NCBI RefSeq assembly: GCF_020829625.1
Contig: NZ_JAIVFX010000001.1
Location: 310,001 to 374,000 of the forward strand
Source: Nostoc sp. XA010
Lineage (GTDB): Bacteria > Cyanobacteriota > Cyanobacteriia > Cyanobacteriales > Nostocaceae
Direction: 5' to 3'
DNA length: 64,000 nt
Under the pieces are notes generated by a model, which made no database searches, was not told the DNA's origin, and worked only from the letters and a program-made list of their open reading frames with translations. Shown in pieces: positions 27,415 through 38,030 of the stretch (its first letter is position 1; every line of letters starts with the position of its first letter). A program made the position numbers and the translations under genes.

Positions 27415-28575
27415 TTAGTAGCGAAAGACTGCTGCAACAGGTGCCTCATCCGGCACTGCTCCTGGTTCAACGGCGTACACCGTTCCCCCATGAAAGATCG
27501 TTTGAATTGCTGCTGCATTCAGCAAATCTTCATCGCCCGGTTGAGCCTCATTGTGCCTTTCAATCTCCATTGAGTCCGGATCAAAATGTCCCCATTTTTG
27601 CACACCGACCGGAACAAAAAGCTGTTCTACACGACCATAAAACGCGCCTTGAATGACTTCATCCAAGTCGTTTGATCCTTTGCCAGCGGCGATCGACTCA
27701 TGATAGTAATCAATTGCTTTTTGCTGGTCTGCTTGAAATAGCGGCTCCACGATCGCCCAGGCTTCTGCATGAAGTTCTTGTGCTGTTCGCTCCTTCGTGT
27801 TGTGTTGAATTCCTTCTTCCACAATGAAATTGTAGGTATTCGCCTCTTGGTAAATCGGCAGTAAATAGTTAACCCCAGCTAGCACAAGTGGCGATCGACG
27901 ATTGCGAAAGAAGTCATGCAAGCTTTTATCCACTAGATAAAAATATCGCAGCAACTCTTCTTTGACGTTTTCACGCCCGCCGCCGTGTCCGTGATAGGAA
28001 CCACCCGCTTGCAAAGCTGAACGACCTGCACCCGCGCCCTGGCGTCGCTGTTCATCTTTCGACGTTTCTTCGTCATACTGCAAGGCCTCATCCATACTCT
28101 TCGGCAAGCCTTCGATTTCAACTTCACGCGTCATGCCATAGCGATTGCCTTCCAAAAGACGCACATCGCGCTGACCGAGCGTGAGAATATAAAAGCGGTT
28201 ATCTCCGCTCAACAGGGGAATTAACGGCTTGAGATGAAAGCGAGTGTTCACGACCACCAGTTCAATTATGTCGATCGGCACACGATAGAAGCGGAAGAAT
28301 CCTTCTGAAATGAATAAAGCTAAACCTGCGTCCTGATGCTGCCAAAAGTCATCTTCATCCAACTCGATCGCGGGTTGAAGAAATTGATCTAGATCAGTCG
28401 AAGGCAATTCGTATTTTCCTATCTCTGCTTCTGCCTGCCGAATGAGATTCTTAAAGCGGACAGAGTTTTGCTGAATTTCTGACCCAAGCTGCGCGGTCGG
28501 CATGTAGATCGATACACATAGCCCTTGCGGCTGTTCAACGAGTTCTTTCAGTTCTTCGATCGAAAGGAAGCTCAT
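27415..28575 (-). CDS. baeRF-like protein (bacterial archaeo-eukaryotic release factor family)
   Basis: About 386 residues from the ATG at 28575 (MSFLSIEELKEL). A GTG 48 bp upstream is less likely. Features that recall bacterial relatives of eRF1 are VSIYMPT near the N-terminus, the central YILTLGQRDVRLLEGNRYG and a Gly-rich loop SYHGHGGGRENVKEELLRYFYLVDKSL. Further blocks are LVLAGVNYLLPIYQEAN and the C-terminal GDEDLLNAAAIQTIFHGGTVYAV. Such proteins are proposed to act on ribosomes or hibernation states, but their role is unproven. A decayed paralogue lies 300 bp away on the opposite strand. Confidence 0.72.
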   Translation of the reverse strand: MSFLSIEELKELVEQPQGLCVSIYMPTAQLGSEIQQNSVRFKNLIRQAEAEIGKYELPSTDLDQFLQPAIELDEDDFWQHQDAGLALFISEGFFRFYRVPIDIIELVVVNTRFHLKPLIPLLSGDNRFYILTLGQRDVRLLEGNRYGMTREVEIEGLPKSMDEALQYDEETSKDEQRRQGAGAGRSALQAGGSYHGHGGGRENVKEELLRYFYLVDKSLHDFFRNRRSPLVLAGVNYLLPIYQEANTYNFIVEEGIQHNTKERTAQELHAEAWAIVEPLFQADQQKAIDYYHESIAAGKGSNDLDEVIQGAFYGRVEQLFVPVGVQKWGHFDPDSMEIERHNEAQPGDEDLLNAAAIQTIFHGGTVYAVEPGAVPDEAPVAAVFRY

Positions 28576-28873
28576 ATTATTTATTAAGGTGAAATTAAAG
28601 AGAGATAAAGGCAGGTTTTGCACATAACAATCGTAAAAAATTTTCCAAGCTGAAGCCCCTGCCGAATGGTAGAAAAAGCTTGACCGTTTAGAAGGGGTAG
28701 ATCTAGCGAAGACACGCCCATTAATATTGGACTTTGGACAGAAAAGAAGTGTTTGCGTAAACTACGACTGTGTTGGCGAATTCAAAAAAGCCATGCTTTC
28801 GGGTTAGCAAGGTGAGGGTTAGTAGCTTTGCTAACTCTTGCCAACTCCGTAATGAAATTCACACGAATTATTT
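28576..28873. other. Spacer between baeRF-like gene and its decayed paralogue
   Basis: About 300 bp containing the leader of the minus-strand gene. A short direct repeat AGCAAGGTGAGGGTTAGTAGC/TTTGCTAAC gives a weak hairpin near 28805-28835. No gene seen. Confidence 0.4.
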
Positions 28874-29255
28874 GGTGGTGATACTGGTAAAGCATCTAAC
28901 AACCTCCAAGAAGTTATCTCAGGCGCTTATTACCAACGAGTGGATTCATTACTAGTACAGCACGGCGTAAATAAAGCACCCATTCCAAATCAATGAAACG
29001 CTTAGGCTGTATTTATTTTGACTTTTGACTTTTGACTTCCGCCTTGCGGTACTAGTTGCAGTTGGTCAGCAACAGTGGGGTTTATTCGATCCAACCTCAG
29101 AAACGGTTTATTTGCACCCAGAAAAAGAAACTGGTGATGAGGATTTGTTGGATTTTGTCGCTGCTCATACCTTATTAAACGGTGGCACGGTTTACGCTGT
29201 TCCCTTTGAACAGATTCCACATAGCACAGCCGTTGCGGCAATTTACCAATATTGA
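28874..29255 (+). pseudogene. baeRF-like pseudogene (C-terminal fragment) split by a MITE-like element
   Basis: The first part reads GGDTGKASNNLQEVISGAYYQRVDSLL and, after the 96-bp element, VAVGQQQWGLFDPTSETVYLHPEKE...GGTVYAV to a stop at 29255. Both parts align with the intact gene at 27415-28575 (GKGSNDLDEVIQGAFYGRVEQL, VQKWGHFDPDS, GDEDLL, GGTVYAV). The N-terminal two-thirds are missing. Removing the element plus one CTAG (100 bp) joins the halves in frame as LLVAVGQQQWG. Confidence 0.85.
28956..29051. mobile_element. MITE-like element, copy B (96 bp, CTAG target duplication)
   Basis: The ends TACAGCACGGCGTAAATAAAG and, from the other side, TACCGCAAGGCGGAAGTCAAAAG are imperfect inverted repeats. 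CTAG at 28952-28955 and 29052-29055 is a target duplication, because the host reading frame is restored when one copy and the element are removed. No coding capacity. Confidence 0.85.
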
Positions 29256-29305
29256 CATTTTGATGGTGTTGTATAAAGTTGAATGTGCTATATACAACAG
29301 CAACG

Positions 29306-30124
29306 ATGATTACTATTCGCTCTTTTATCAGTCAATCTCTAATCGGTTTAGCTCTTTTGAGTGCAACGGCTGTATTTACCCAGACTGCAACAGCAGAAAC
29401 AATAACTGGGCAATCGGGGAATGTGCGAGCAGAAATATCCTACGAGAAGCTAGAGGAATATAAGTATAAAAATGTACGGTTGAAAATTATCCGAGCAGGT
29501 AAAACTGTTTTGGATCAAAAACAGCTGCAAGACAATGAATATGACAGACCTGTGGGGAATATATCTGGACAAGAAAATAACTTACCAGTGCGAGACTTGG
29601 ACGGTAACAAAGAACCAGAAATAATTGCCGATTTCTTTACAGGTGGAGCGCACTGTTGTACTTATTCATTGATTTATCGCTATGACAATAAATCCCAAAA
29701 GTATATTAAGATTCGTCATGAATGGGGCAATGGTGGCTATCGGCTCAGAGATTTAGACAAAGATGGACTGCCAGAGTTTGATAGCCAAGACGATCGCTTT
29801 GCCTATGCTTTTACAGCTTATGCTGGTTCTGGCTACCCTCTGCAAATTTGGCATTATCGCCAAGGTAAAATGGTTAATGTAACTCGCCGCTATCCTAAAT
29901 TAATCTCCAATCATGCCTCAGAGCTATGGCAAACTTATACCCAAGCACGGCAACAAGGCGGTGATGGCAAGGGCTTTTTAGCAGCTTATTTGGCAGATAA
30001 ATATCTGCTAGGTCAAGGACAGGATGGATGGGGGCGAGTGCAGCAAGCTTACAAAAACAGCGATCGCACCAAATTTTTCGCCGATTTACGGAAGTTTTTC
30101 CGCGAAACTGGCTATATTAGATAA
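29306..30124 (+). CDS. Secreted hypothetical protein with Asp-rich calcium-type loops
   Basis: About 272 residues from the ATG at 29306. The longer TTG frame from 29279 lacks support. The signal peptide SFISQSLIGLALLSATAVFTQTATA is cleaved near residue 29. Two loops, VRDLDGNKEPEIIADF and RDLDKDGLPEFDSQDD, resemble the metal-binding loops of FG-GAP/VCBS-type repeats. Between them is GGAHCCTYSLIYRYD. The C-terminal part is helical (LADKYLLGQGQDGWGRVQQAYKNSDRTKFFADLRKFF). Location is probably periplasmic or outer surface. Function unknown. Confidence 0.72.
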   Translation: MITIRSFISQSLIGLALLSATAVFTQTATAETITGQSGNVRAEISYEKLEEYKYKNVRLKIIRAGKTVLDQKQLQDNEYDRPVGNISGQENNLPVRDLDGNKEPEIIADFFTGGAHCCTYSLIYRYDNKSQKYIKIRHEWGNGGYRLRDLDKDGLPEFDSQDDRFAYAFTAYAGSGYPLQIWHYRQGKMVNVTRRYPKLISNHASELWQTYTQARQQGGDGKGFLAAYLADKYLLGQGQDGWGRVQQAYKNSDRTKFFADLRKFFRETGYIR

Positions 30125-30126
30125 AA

Positions 30127-32490
30127 TTACTTTTTTCCCTGTTTTAATTCACGTCGTGCTGCTGCTAGAATTATACGCTGTTCGGCACGAGCGATCGCCT
30201 GGTATGTTCGCTCTACTGCTTCCGGTTCAACGGAAATGGATGTTATGCCCCATTCCACTAACTTATCGATGATTTCTGGATAGATGGCTGGTGCTTGACC
30301 GCAGATTGAACAAGGGATACCGGCACTTTTAGCCATTTGGATTAGTTGAGCGATCGCACTCATAACTGCCGGATGACGTTCATTAAACACTTTTCCTAGC
30401 TGTCCTTGCTCTCGATCCACTCCGAGCAATAATTGGGTCAAATCATTTGTACCAATAGAAATTCCGGCTGCACCTGCTTTGACATATTCTGGCAGTAAAA
30501 ACAGGACGCTTGGCACTTCTGCCATCATCCACAATTGAAACTGTGACACCTCAGTTAAAAGAGCTTGCTCAACTTTGCGACGGCAAAAGACAAATTCTTC
30601 CACAGTCCGCACAAAAGGCAACAGTAGATTTACGTTCCTGTAACCAGCTTGCTGGACACTCGCTAAAGCTTGCAGTTCCAACTCAAATACAGCGGGATTT
30701 CGTAAATAGCTAAAAGTACCACGTTCACCTAACATCGATTGTGTTGAAGATTGTAAATTATCACTCAATGATGGTAAATCCTGTGGCCAATCTAAAGAAC
30801 GATAAAAAACTGGTCTTGGTGCAAAAGCACGGGCAAACTGCATAATTTGCTCAGACCATCGCTCTAACAATTCTGTTTGCCGCCCGCCTAAAATCCAACT
30901 ATTAGGATGTTGCCCGGACAATATATTTAGTACCATCAATTCTGAGCGCAACAATCCCACTCCATCCACAGGAAAGCTTTGCACTTGTTCTATTAAACTA
31001 GACTGACTCAAGTTAACCAGCAGTTGGGTAGCAATCATAGGTAGATGAGAACCAAGAGCAAGACGGGATGGGGAGATAGCAGGAAGGAGAGGATTTTCAG
31101 CCACTTTTCTCCTCTCCATCTCTTTTTCTCTCCCACTTTCCCCTTCTTCTTTGATCCGATAAACTTCTCCTTTATCGCCATCGAGTAGCAGTCGTTCGCC
31201 GGTTTTGATTAAGCTTGTAGCAGATGTTGCGTTAACTACTGCTGCGATACCTAATTCTCTGGCAAGAATTGCAGCATGACTGGTTAATCCGCCTTGTTCA
31301 GTAATAATACCACCAACCTGGTGCAGTAATGGTAACCAATCAGGTGCGATCGCTGTTATTACTAAAATCACTCCCTTGGGTAATTGTTCGGGTTTGTGTT
31401 GCGGATTATTAATTACTAGAGCAGTCGCCACAACACGTCCTCCTGCCGCTCCTATTCCCCTGATGAAGTGTCTGTGGTTAATTACAGATTGGGGAGAACT
31501 AACTTGTGTTATGTAGAGCTTGCTAGATGTATTTTGCCCGGCGATAGTCCATTTAATGATAAAGCTTTTACCCAGTTCACTCACCAGTTGAGTTCCCAGA
31601 GCAATTATTTGTTGGATGTATTCTTCTTGTAAAGCGTACTGTTTTTGTTGGGCTGACTGAATTAGGTAGGTAGTTAGACAAGTATGATCTGGTGTTAGCG
31701 CTGACTGGGATACAGGTTGCGAAAAAGCTCCAGGTGCTGCATTATCCACACCATAAGCGAGCATTTTATTGCCCAACTGTTGCTCAAGCACAATTCCGGT
31801 TGTCTGTTGAATATAGTAAATATCTGGCTGGACTTCGCCAAGAGCGATCGCAATTCCTAATCCCCAAGTAGCTTCAATTTCCCATCCCGAGGAGTTGGCA
31901 CTCAGCAAGCCACTGGCGATCGCATTCTCAATAGGTTGAACCAAAACGGCTAAACTGATTTGTTGCAGGTTAATTCCTGCCCGTTGCCAATATAGTAGAC
32001 TTCTGGCACGAAATATCTGGCTCCAGGTACGCTTTAGGGCAAAAGCGATCGCTTCTGGTTCGCATTGGCAAAACACTGACTCCAGCAAACCAGATATATT
32101 CTTCATACTGGGAGTAGCATTTGATACTGCTAAGGTAGGTCGAAGAATCAAACAGCCAGTTTGCCATTCTCTAGCTGCTTGGAAAATTGTATTCACCCAA
32201 TCCTGTGGCACAGTCGCAGTGAGAATTTCTTGGCGCAAACGACCTGCTACCTGCTGGAGTTGACGCCAATTAGCTACATCCAGGTGTAACGAAGAATGGG
32301 GTAAGTCAGCCACTAATGACTCTGAACTATTGAGATTTTCGAGAAATTCTCGCAAAATTTCTGCCGAAACGACAAAACCAGGCACCACCGGATAGCCACG
32401 CTGCATGATTCTGCTCAAGTAAAATGCTTTGTCACCTACTTTGGCGCGGTCTTGTAGTTTAATTTGGTCTAGCCAGTAGAGTTTGTCCAC
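30127..32490 (-). CDS. PEP synthase-like protein (PEP-utilising enzyme) with a degenerate ATP-grasp domain
   Basis: The 787-residue protein has the order of PEP synthase: N-terminal ATP-binding part, swivelling phosphohistidine domain and C-terminal PEP/pyruvate barrel. The phospho-His segment GGLTSHAAILARELGIAAVV is intact, and so is the C-terminal CGQAP motif with GTNDLTQLLLGVDR. In the N-terminal part the usual RSSATAED...GQQET stretch is replaced by LRPTLAVSNATPSM...ISGLLESV, so nucleotide binding is doubtful. A charged low-complexity linker (GESGREKEMERRK) lies between the His domain and barrel. Its reaction is uncertain. Confidence 0.8.
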   Translation of the reverse strand: MDKLYWLDQIKLQDRAKVGDKAFYLSRIMQRGYPVVPGFVVSAEILREFLENLNSSESLVADLPHSSLHLDVANWRQLQQVAGRLRQEILTATVPQDWVNTIFQAAREWQTGCLILRPTLAVSNATPSMKNISGLLESVFCQCEPEAIAFALKRTWSQIFRARSLLYWQRAGINLQQISLAVLVQPIENAIASGLLSANSSGWEIEATWGLGIAIALGEVQPDIYYIQQTTGIVLEQQLGNKMLAYGVDNAAPGAFSQPVSQSALTPDHTCLTTYLIQSAQQKQYALQEEYIQQIIALGTQLVSELGKSFIIKWTIAGQNTSSKLYITQVSSPQSVINHRHFIRGIGAAGGRVVATALVINNPQHKPEQLPKGVILVITAIAPDWLPLLHQVGGIITEQGGLTSHAAILARELGIAAVVNATSATSLIKTGERLLLDGDKGEVYRIKEEGESGREKEMERRKVAENPLLPAISPSRLALGSHLPMIATQLLVNLSQSSLIEQVQSFPVDGVGLLRSELMVLNILSGQHPNSWILGGRQTELLERWSEQIMQFARAFAPRPVFYRSLDWPQDLPSLSDNLQSSTQSMLGERGTFSYLRNPAVFELELQALASVQQAGYRNVNLLLPFVRTVEEFVFCRRKVEQALLTEVSQFQLWMMAEVPSVLFLLPEYVKAGAAGISIGTNDLTQLLLGVDREQGQLGKVFNERHPAVMSAIAQLIQMAKSAGIPCSICGQAPAIYPEIIDKLVEWGITSISVEPEAVERTYQAIARAEQRIILAAARRELKQGKK

Positions 32491-33391
32491 TCAATTTGTT
32501 AGTTGTCAGTTATCTATTTGTAGCCATAGCCATTTCCTGTTAGTACTTTATCAGCCGGAAATCCACTGACTCCCTACTAAAAGAGGACTTTCCAGCATTT
32601 ACGTTTAATTTGCCGACCTTATTAGTGGTTAATTGCCAGTTACACGATGTATTGCTGTAATTCAACTCCTTTGTAATTCAAATATTTTCCTTCATTTAGC
32701 CTCTCTTTTCTAAAATCGGGGGTTTAGCTGTTTGAGCGAGTTATAGATGGCGGTATTATATTTAATTATTGAGTGTATGGGTTAAATCTAGTAATTTAAG
32801 GGAGAATTTTATGGTTCAGTCATTTTAAATAGTTTAAAAACTCTATTTAATAAACTTAAAGTTTATTTTTGAGCAAAATAATATTTTATTGGTAAATAAT
32901 CCTAACAAGCTAAGAGATTAAGTCATACCAAGAAAGTATTAACGAATTAATAGAATCGAAATATGATATAGGCTATTAAATTGCACTCGTTAAATTAGAC
33001 TCCATCAATAAAAGACTAAAATATTTTTGCACTATTTTTGTAAAAATATTACTAATTAATACCAATTCTGTATGAAGATGCACATAATCAGTCCCCCTTT
33101 TACAAGGGGGGACGGCGTAGCCGGGGGGTAAATATATGCAGCTTCACAAAGAAACGGTATAACCTAGTATAGGTTGGCGGAAAGAAATCTAATATTTTAT
33201 TACAGCAGAAAGCCAAAAATTAAAGTGTGCGTGACTTTTGGCTTTTGCCTTGCGGTACTAGTAACTGTGGCGAAAGTTTGCTTACCTTTAACAATGGGAT
33301 TTTGCTCGAAGTCTTGTTAATTTATATGTATAGTACCTAGATTTATGCCGTGTTGTACTAATATATAAAATTCTCTACACCAGACTAAGCA
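32491..33391. other. Long AT-rich intergenic region
   Basis: The 901-bp spacer between divergent genes contains a CCCCCTTTTACAAGGGGGG hairpin at 33094-33112, MITE copy C (33168-33257) and a probable -10 TATAAAAT upstream of the MgtC gene near 33363. No gene recognised. Confidence 0.55.
33168..33257. mobile_element. MITE-like element, copy C (90 bp, flanked by CTAG)
   Basis: The left end TATAGGTTGGCGGAAAG is diverged. The right end, on the other strand, is TACCGCAAGGCAAAAGCC. CTAG lies at 33164-33167 and 33258-33261. Its interior (TTATTACAGCAGAAAGCCAA) is shared with the right half of copy A, which shows common origin. Confidence 0.78.
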
Positions 33392-33850
33392 TTGTCAAAC
33401 ACTTACTATCTAGCAACTAATGATTGGCTAAATATTAGCTTCAGGCTGTGCCTTGCATTGCTTATTGGAGCAATTATCGGCTTCGAACGCCAAACTAGAC
33501 GTAAACCAGCCGGTTTAAGAACTCACATGTTGGTGAGTTTAGGTTCAGCCGTGTTTACTCTCATAATTATGCAAACAGATGGGTCACTGTCGAGCCGTGA
33601 TGCACTTAGCCGCGTGATTCAGGGGATTGCAGCCGGTGTAGGATTTCTCGGTGCTGGAGAAATTGTGCGCCAATCTTCTCAAGAATCACAGCGACTTGAA
33701 ATTCACGGACTCACATCAGCAGCAGCTATTTGGATTTCGGCTGCTTTAGGAATTGCTGCTGGCTGTGGTTTATGGCAGTTAGCATTAATCGGTGCTTTGC
33801 TGACTTTTTTAGTTCTCACCGTTTTTAAAAGGTTAGAAAAACGTGATTAG
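33392..33850 (+). CDS. MgtC/SapB family membrane protein
   Basis: The 152-residue protein has four to five helices. The MgtC signatures are LLIGAIIGFERQTRRKPAGLRTHMLVSLGSA, GVGFLGAGEI and HGLTSAAAIWISAALGIAAGCG. The family includes the Salmonella virulence factor MgtC; in other bacteria its members are linked to growth at low magnesium. The start is TTG at 33392, because the conserved first helix begins only nine residues later and no ATG is available. Confidence 0.88.
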   Translation: MSNTYYLATNDWLNISFRLCLALLIGAIIGFERQTRRKPAGLRTHMLVSLGSAVFTLIIMQTDGSLSSRDALSRVIQGIAAGVGFLGAGEIVRQSSQESQRLEIHGLTSAAAIWISAALGIAAGCGLWQLALIGALLTFLVLTVFKRLEKRD

Positions 33851-33948
33851 TCACGGTCGCAACTCTCCGAATTCAAAAGTCAAAATTAATAATCCTCATA
33901 AATAAATTTAGTTGCTCTGTATGATGAGTCTATTTCGGTTACAAATGA

Positions 33949-35070
33949 CTAATTTGGGATTATTTCTCCTGCTTTCACAAAAAGAATTTGGGAGGACTTC
34001 AGCCACTGAGAATCAAAAGAACCCAAGTGAGTAGTAGTAATTAAAGTCTGAAAGCGGTCTTGAATGGCATCGAGCAATTGATTTTGACGCGATAAATCTA
34101 GTTCAGCAAGGACATCATCAAGTAATAGCAATGGTGGCTCTTTAACAACTTCTTCAATTAATTGTAATTCTGCTAATTTTAAGGCTAGAACCAGCGTTCT
34201 TTGTTGACCTTGAGAACCGTATTGACGAGCAGGTGTCTGGTTAATAGTTAATTCTATTTCGTCTCGATGGGGGCCGACAAGAGTAGTGCTTTGGTGCATT
34301 TCAGCGATCGCTCGCTGCTGGATTTTTGCCAAAAAAGCTTGCTGCACTTCTTCTGGCTGGTTATCCTCTAAAGGAATATTCGGCAGATACTTGATTTGTA
34401 GAGCTTCTGTACTGCCGCTAATACTGGCGTGCCAAGCCGTAGCAATGGGAGCTAATCGTTGGATGGCGCGATCGCGTCGTCTAATTACCCTGGTTCCTGT
34501 AGTAGCTAACTGTGCATCCCACACCGCCAATTCTGAGTGTAGAGACGTTGCATCTAACGTTTCTACATGGCGTTTTAAAAAGGCATTGCGCTGGCGTAAC
34601 ACATGGTTATACTGCTGCAAAATGTGAGCATAAACTGGTTCAAGTTGAATTAAGAGTGTATCTAACCAGTTGCGGCGACCTTCCGGGCCGCCGCGTACTA
34701 GTTCTAAATCGAGGCTAGAAAATTGAACTGCATTGAGAACGCCGAGAAAATCCATTTGACGGCGGATAGATTCACCGTTGAGGGCAACGCTACGGCGACC
34801 ATTGCGGCGCAGGGTTAAAGTCAGGTCACTAATGCCTGTTTGTCGCTCAAGAGTGGCATTAATTTGGGCTATGGCTTCCCCTTCTTGAACCAAATCGCGA
34901 TCGCGGGTCATTCGGTGCGATCGCAATGTCGCCAGTAACTCCACCGCCTCCAACAAATTCGACTTTCCTTGAGCGTTATTACCTACCAAGATTGTTTTGG
35001 CAGCATTAAACTCAACGTTCTGGTCTTGATAATTGCGAAATTGTCGTAGATTTAGAGTTTTCAGGTACAT
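33949..35070 (-). CDS. recF: DNA replication and repair protein RecF
   Basis: The 373-residue SMC-like ATPase loads RecA at gaps through RecFOR. It has the start [17 protein letters not shown], Walker [20 protein letters not shown], the signature [18 protein letters not shown] and Walker [13 protein letters not shown]. The length is normal for RecF. The gene stands alone between MgtC and the cation ATPase. Tandem ACTCATA repeats follow on its 5' side. Confidence 0.95.
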   Translation of the reverse strand: MYLKTLNLRQFRNYQDQNVEFNAAKTILVGNNAQGKSNLLEAVELLATLRSHRMTRDRDLVQEGEAIAQINATLERQTGISDLTLTLRRNGRRSVALNGESIRRQMDFLGVLNAVQFSSLDLELVRGGPEGRRNWLDTLLIQLEPVYAHILQQYNHVLRQRNAFLKRHVETLDATSLHSELAVWDAQLATTGTRVIRRRDRAIQRLAPIATAWHASISGSTEALQIKYLPNIPLEDNQPEEVQQAFLAKIQQRAIAEMHQSTTLVGPHRDEIELTINQTPARQYGSQGQQRTLVLALKLAELQLIEEVVKEPPLLLLDDVLAELDLSRQNQLLDAIQDRFQTLITTTHLGSFDSQWLKSSQILFVKAGEIIPN

Positions 35071-35134
35071 AAGGAAGAGTTAAGAGTTAGAAGTGAGGAG
35101 TTAGGAATTTTAAGTTTTGAATGCAAAATTTTCT

Positions 35135-35166
35135 TAAACTCATAACTCATAACTCATAACTCCTCA
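35135..35166. repeat. Tandem ACTCATA/AACTCCTCAC short repeats
   Basis: Three copies of CATAACT occur in a row (35140-35162) and are followed by CCTCACT. A complementary GAGTTAAGAGTTAG...GAGGAGTTAG stretch at 35075-35093 can pair with them. This is a short tandem repeat pattern common in Nostocales spacers. Confidence 0.6.
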
Positions 35167-35171
35167 CTTTT

Positions 35172-38030
35172 TCAGACAGCCTTCTTGCCCATAATCCGCA
35201 GAAATATCTTCTCCGCTTCAATCCACACAAACATTAAGGCACTGAAGCCAATACAAACTCCCAACTCTTGCAGATTCAGGTAGTGAGTACCAAAGAAATC
35301 TCGCAGGGGTGGGACGTAAACTAGCATTAACTGCAAAATCGTGGTGACGACAACAGCCGCTAGTACAAATATATTGGAGAAGGGATTCATCTCGATGGCC
35401 AGTCGGTTGTTGGAGCGAATGGCGATCGCATGACCCATTTGGGCGAGACACAAGGTAGTGAATACCATCGTCTTCCAAGCATCCCGATTGCCCTGATACT
35501 CAGGGGCATGGGTATGTTGATAAGCCCACCACATTAAGGCAATGCTGATAATGGCAAAAATGATCCCAATGCGAATCATGTAAGAACCCAATCCCCTAGC
35601 GAAAATACTTTCGCGGGGACTAAAAGGCGGACGTTGCATCACATCTGGTTCTGGAGGTTCTACAGCTAGTGCCAAAGCTGGTAAACCGTCTGTTACCAAG
35701 TTCATCCAGAGAATTTGCAAGGGAGTCAGGGGAACGCCTCCCAAACCAATTAAGGGTGCTGCTGCAATTGTCAAAACTTCGCCAATATTACTGCCCAGAA
35801 TGTATTTAATAAAGCGGCGAATATTCGTGTAAACAACTCTACCTTCTTTGGTGGCGGTGACAATGGTAGCGAAGTTGTCATCAAGTAATACCATATCGCT
35901 GGCTTCTTTACTTACATCAGTGCCAGTAATGCCCATTGCAATACCGATGTCAGCTTGTTTGAGGGCTGGGGCATCGTTAACACCATCGCCTGTCATCGCC
36001 ACAAATCGACCCCGGCGTTGCAGTGCTTGGACAATTCGCAGTTTGTGTTCTGGGGAAACCCTGGCATAGATGCTTACCAGGTCAACGTTTTGCTCTAATT
36101 CCTGGTCAGTCATCCGTTGCAATTCTTGACCTGTGAGAACGCGATCGCCTTCTTTGGCAATTCCCAAATCGGTAGCGATCGCTCGTGCTGTTAATTGGTG
36201 GTCGCCAGTAATCATCACTGGGCGAATACCTGCATCTCGACATTCTTGCACAGCCGCCCTTACTTCTGGGCGTGGCGCATCTAGCATTCCCACCAGTCCC
36301 AACCATACCAAGCCTTGCTCGGATGTTTCGTCTGAACCTTCTGGTGGAATTTCTGCGAGGGGTTTGTAGGCAAAACCTAACACCCGCAAACCTTTACTCG
36401 CCATTTGGTCATTTTCTGCCAAAATTTTCTGGCGTTGTTCTTCAGTTAAGGGGGCTGAACGATTACCCAAATGAATCTGAGTGGAACGTGCCAAGGTTAA
36501 CTCTGGAGAACCTTTGGTAAACATTAAGTAAGATTCAGATTCGATAAAACTAGCGATCGCTGGGTCAATGCCTCTGGAAGATGCGTCACCTGTAGCGACT
36601 CCCTCCACCTGAGAAATTACGCTCATCCGCTTCCGTTCTGAGGAAAAGGGAAACTCCCTAACTCTGGGTAATTTACTGTTCCACTGGTCTTTTTCGATTC
36701 CAGTTTTTCCCGCCAGTGTTAACAATGCTCCCTCTGTGGGATCTCCCAAAATCGCCCAATTACCTTGTTCTTTTTGCAACACCGAATCATTACAAATAGC
36801 ACAGGCGACTGATAACGCTGAGATTTCTGGAGAGTCCTCTAGAGAAATTTTTTGACCATCTAACTGAAAATCCCCTGTGGGAGCATAACCTTCACCAGTG
36901 ACGTGAAAAGTTTTGTTATTAGTGAAAACCGATTGCACCACCATTTTATTTTGAGTCAGGGTGCCGGTTTTATCAGAACAGATGGTAGTTACAGAACCCA
37001 ATGTTTCCACTGCGGGAAGTTTGCGAATCAAGGCATTTTGGCGCACCATTCGCTGGGTTCCCAGTGCCAGTGTGACGGTAATTACAGCTGGTAAACCTTC
37101 TGGTACCACAGCAACCGCCATACTCAAGGAAATTTCCAAGAGTTCTTGGATGTTTTTAAAACCTTGATCCTTGATCACACCACCGACAACAACGATCGCT
37201 ACGAGAATTAAAGAACCCGTAACTAGGACGTTACCCAGTTGAGTCATCCGTTGCTGTAACGGCGTAGGCTCACTTTCCACCGACTGCAACATGGTGGCAA
37301 TTTTGCCCAATTCTGTTGTCATTCCGGTGTTAGTCACCAGAACTTTGCCTCGTCCTTGGACGACTTCGGTTCCTTGAAAGACTGAATTGATGCGATCGCC
37401 TAAATCTGTTTCTTCTGGTAATTTTAGTGTTGCCTGTTTGTTGACAGCATGGGCTTCACCCGTCAGCGCCGACTCTCGTATTTGCAAATTAGACTGTTCT
37501 ATCAAGCGTCCATCTGCGGCTATCTGCATCCCAGCTTCCAGCAGCATGACATCCCCTGGAACTAAGTCTTTGGCTGCTATCTCCACCAGTCTAGTGTCGC
37601 GCATCACTCGCACTAAGGGAGAAGTCAGTTTTTTCAGGGCTGCTAGGGCTTTTTCGGCACGACTTTCTTGGACATAGCCGAGTATGCCGTTGAGAATGAC
37701 AATTGCTAGGATAGCGATCGTATCTTTAAATGGCACTTCACCAGGCTTTAAAGTGCCATTTCGCCAACCCCATAGGTCTATAAGCCCAGAAATGAGAGCT
37801 ACGCCAATCAGCATCAACAACATAATGTTCTTGAACTGATCCAGCAGAATTTCCCAAGTACTACGGCCAGCAACTTCTTGTAATTCGTTGGGCCCGTACT
37901 TTTGCAATCTCTGTTGAATTTCTTGGGGTGTTAAGCCACTGTCTGCATTACTATCGAGCAGGTCTAGTGCTTTATCAACTTCTAAACTATGCCAAACGGC
38001 GGCACCTTCAGGCAGAGAATTAGCAGACAT
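35172..38030 (-). CDS. P-type cation-transporting ATPase (P2A, calcium-type)
   Basis: About 952 residues from the ATG at 38030 ([22 protein letters not shown]). A GTG four codons upstream is less likely. Landmarks are the actuator TGEAHAV, membrane helix [12 protein letters not shown] (PEGL as in SERCA and Na/K pumps), the phosphorylation site [20 protein letters not shown], and the hinge [21 protein letters not shown]. The C-terminal six-helix domain includes [18 protein letters not shown]. It probably moves Ca2+ out of the cytoplasm; a related cation cannot be excluded. Confidence 0.92.
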   Translation of the reverse strand: MSANSLPEGAAVWHSLEVDKALDLLDSNADSGLTPQEIQQRLQKYGPNELQEVAGRSTWEILLDQFKNIMLLMLIGVALISGLIDLWGWRNGTLKPGEVPFKDTIAILAIVILNGILGYVQESRAEKALAALKKLTSPLVRVMRDTRLVEIAAKDLVPGDVMLLEAGMQIAADGRLIEQSNLQIRESALTGEAHAVNKQATLKLPEETDLGDRINSVFQGTEVVQGRGKVLVTNTGMTTELGKIATMLQSVESEPTPLQQRMTQLGNVLVTGSLILVAIVVVGGVIKDQGFKNIQELLEISLSMAVAVVPEGLPAVITVTLALGTQRMVRQNALIRKLPAVETLGSVTTICSDKTGTLTQNKMVVQSVFTNNKTFHVTGEGYAPTGDFQLDGQKISLEDSPEISALSVACAICNDSVLQKEQGNWAILGDPTEGALLTLAGKTGIEKDQWNSKLPRVREFPFSSERKRMSVISQVEGVATGDASSRGIDPAIASFIESESYLMFTKGSPELTLARSTQIHLGNRSAPLTEEQRQKILAENDQMASKGLRVLGFAYKPLAEIPPEGSDETSEQGLVWLGLVGMLDAPRPEVRAAVQECRDAGIRPVMITGDHQLTARAIATDLGIAKEGDRVLTGQELQRMTDQELEQNVDLVSIYARVSPEHKLRIVQALQRRGRFVAMTGDGVNDAPALKQADIGIAMGITGTDVSKEASDMVLLDDNFATIVTATKEGRVVYTNIRRFIKYILGSNIGEVLTIAAAPLIGLGGVPLTPLQILWMNLVTDGLPALALAVEPPEPDVMQRPPFSPRESIFARGLGSYMIRIGIIFAIISIALMWWAYQHTHAPEYQGNRDAWKTMVFTTLCLAQMGHAIAIRSNNRLAIEMNPFSNIFVLAAVVVTTILQLMLVYVPPLRDFFGTHYLNLQELGVCIGFSALMFVWIEAEKIFLRIMGKKAV

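Noticed and set aside
27294..27656. Plus-strand frame of 120 codons across the intron relic and baeRF gene end
   Set aside because: It is antisense to the baeRF-like gene and its first part is the intron domain V/VI RNA sequence.
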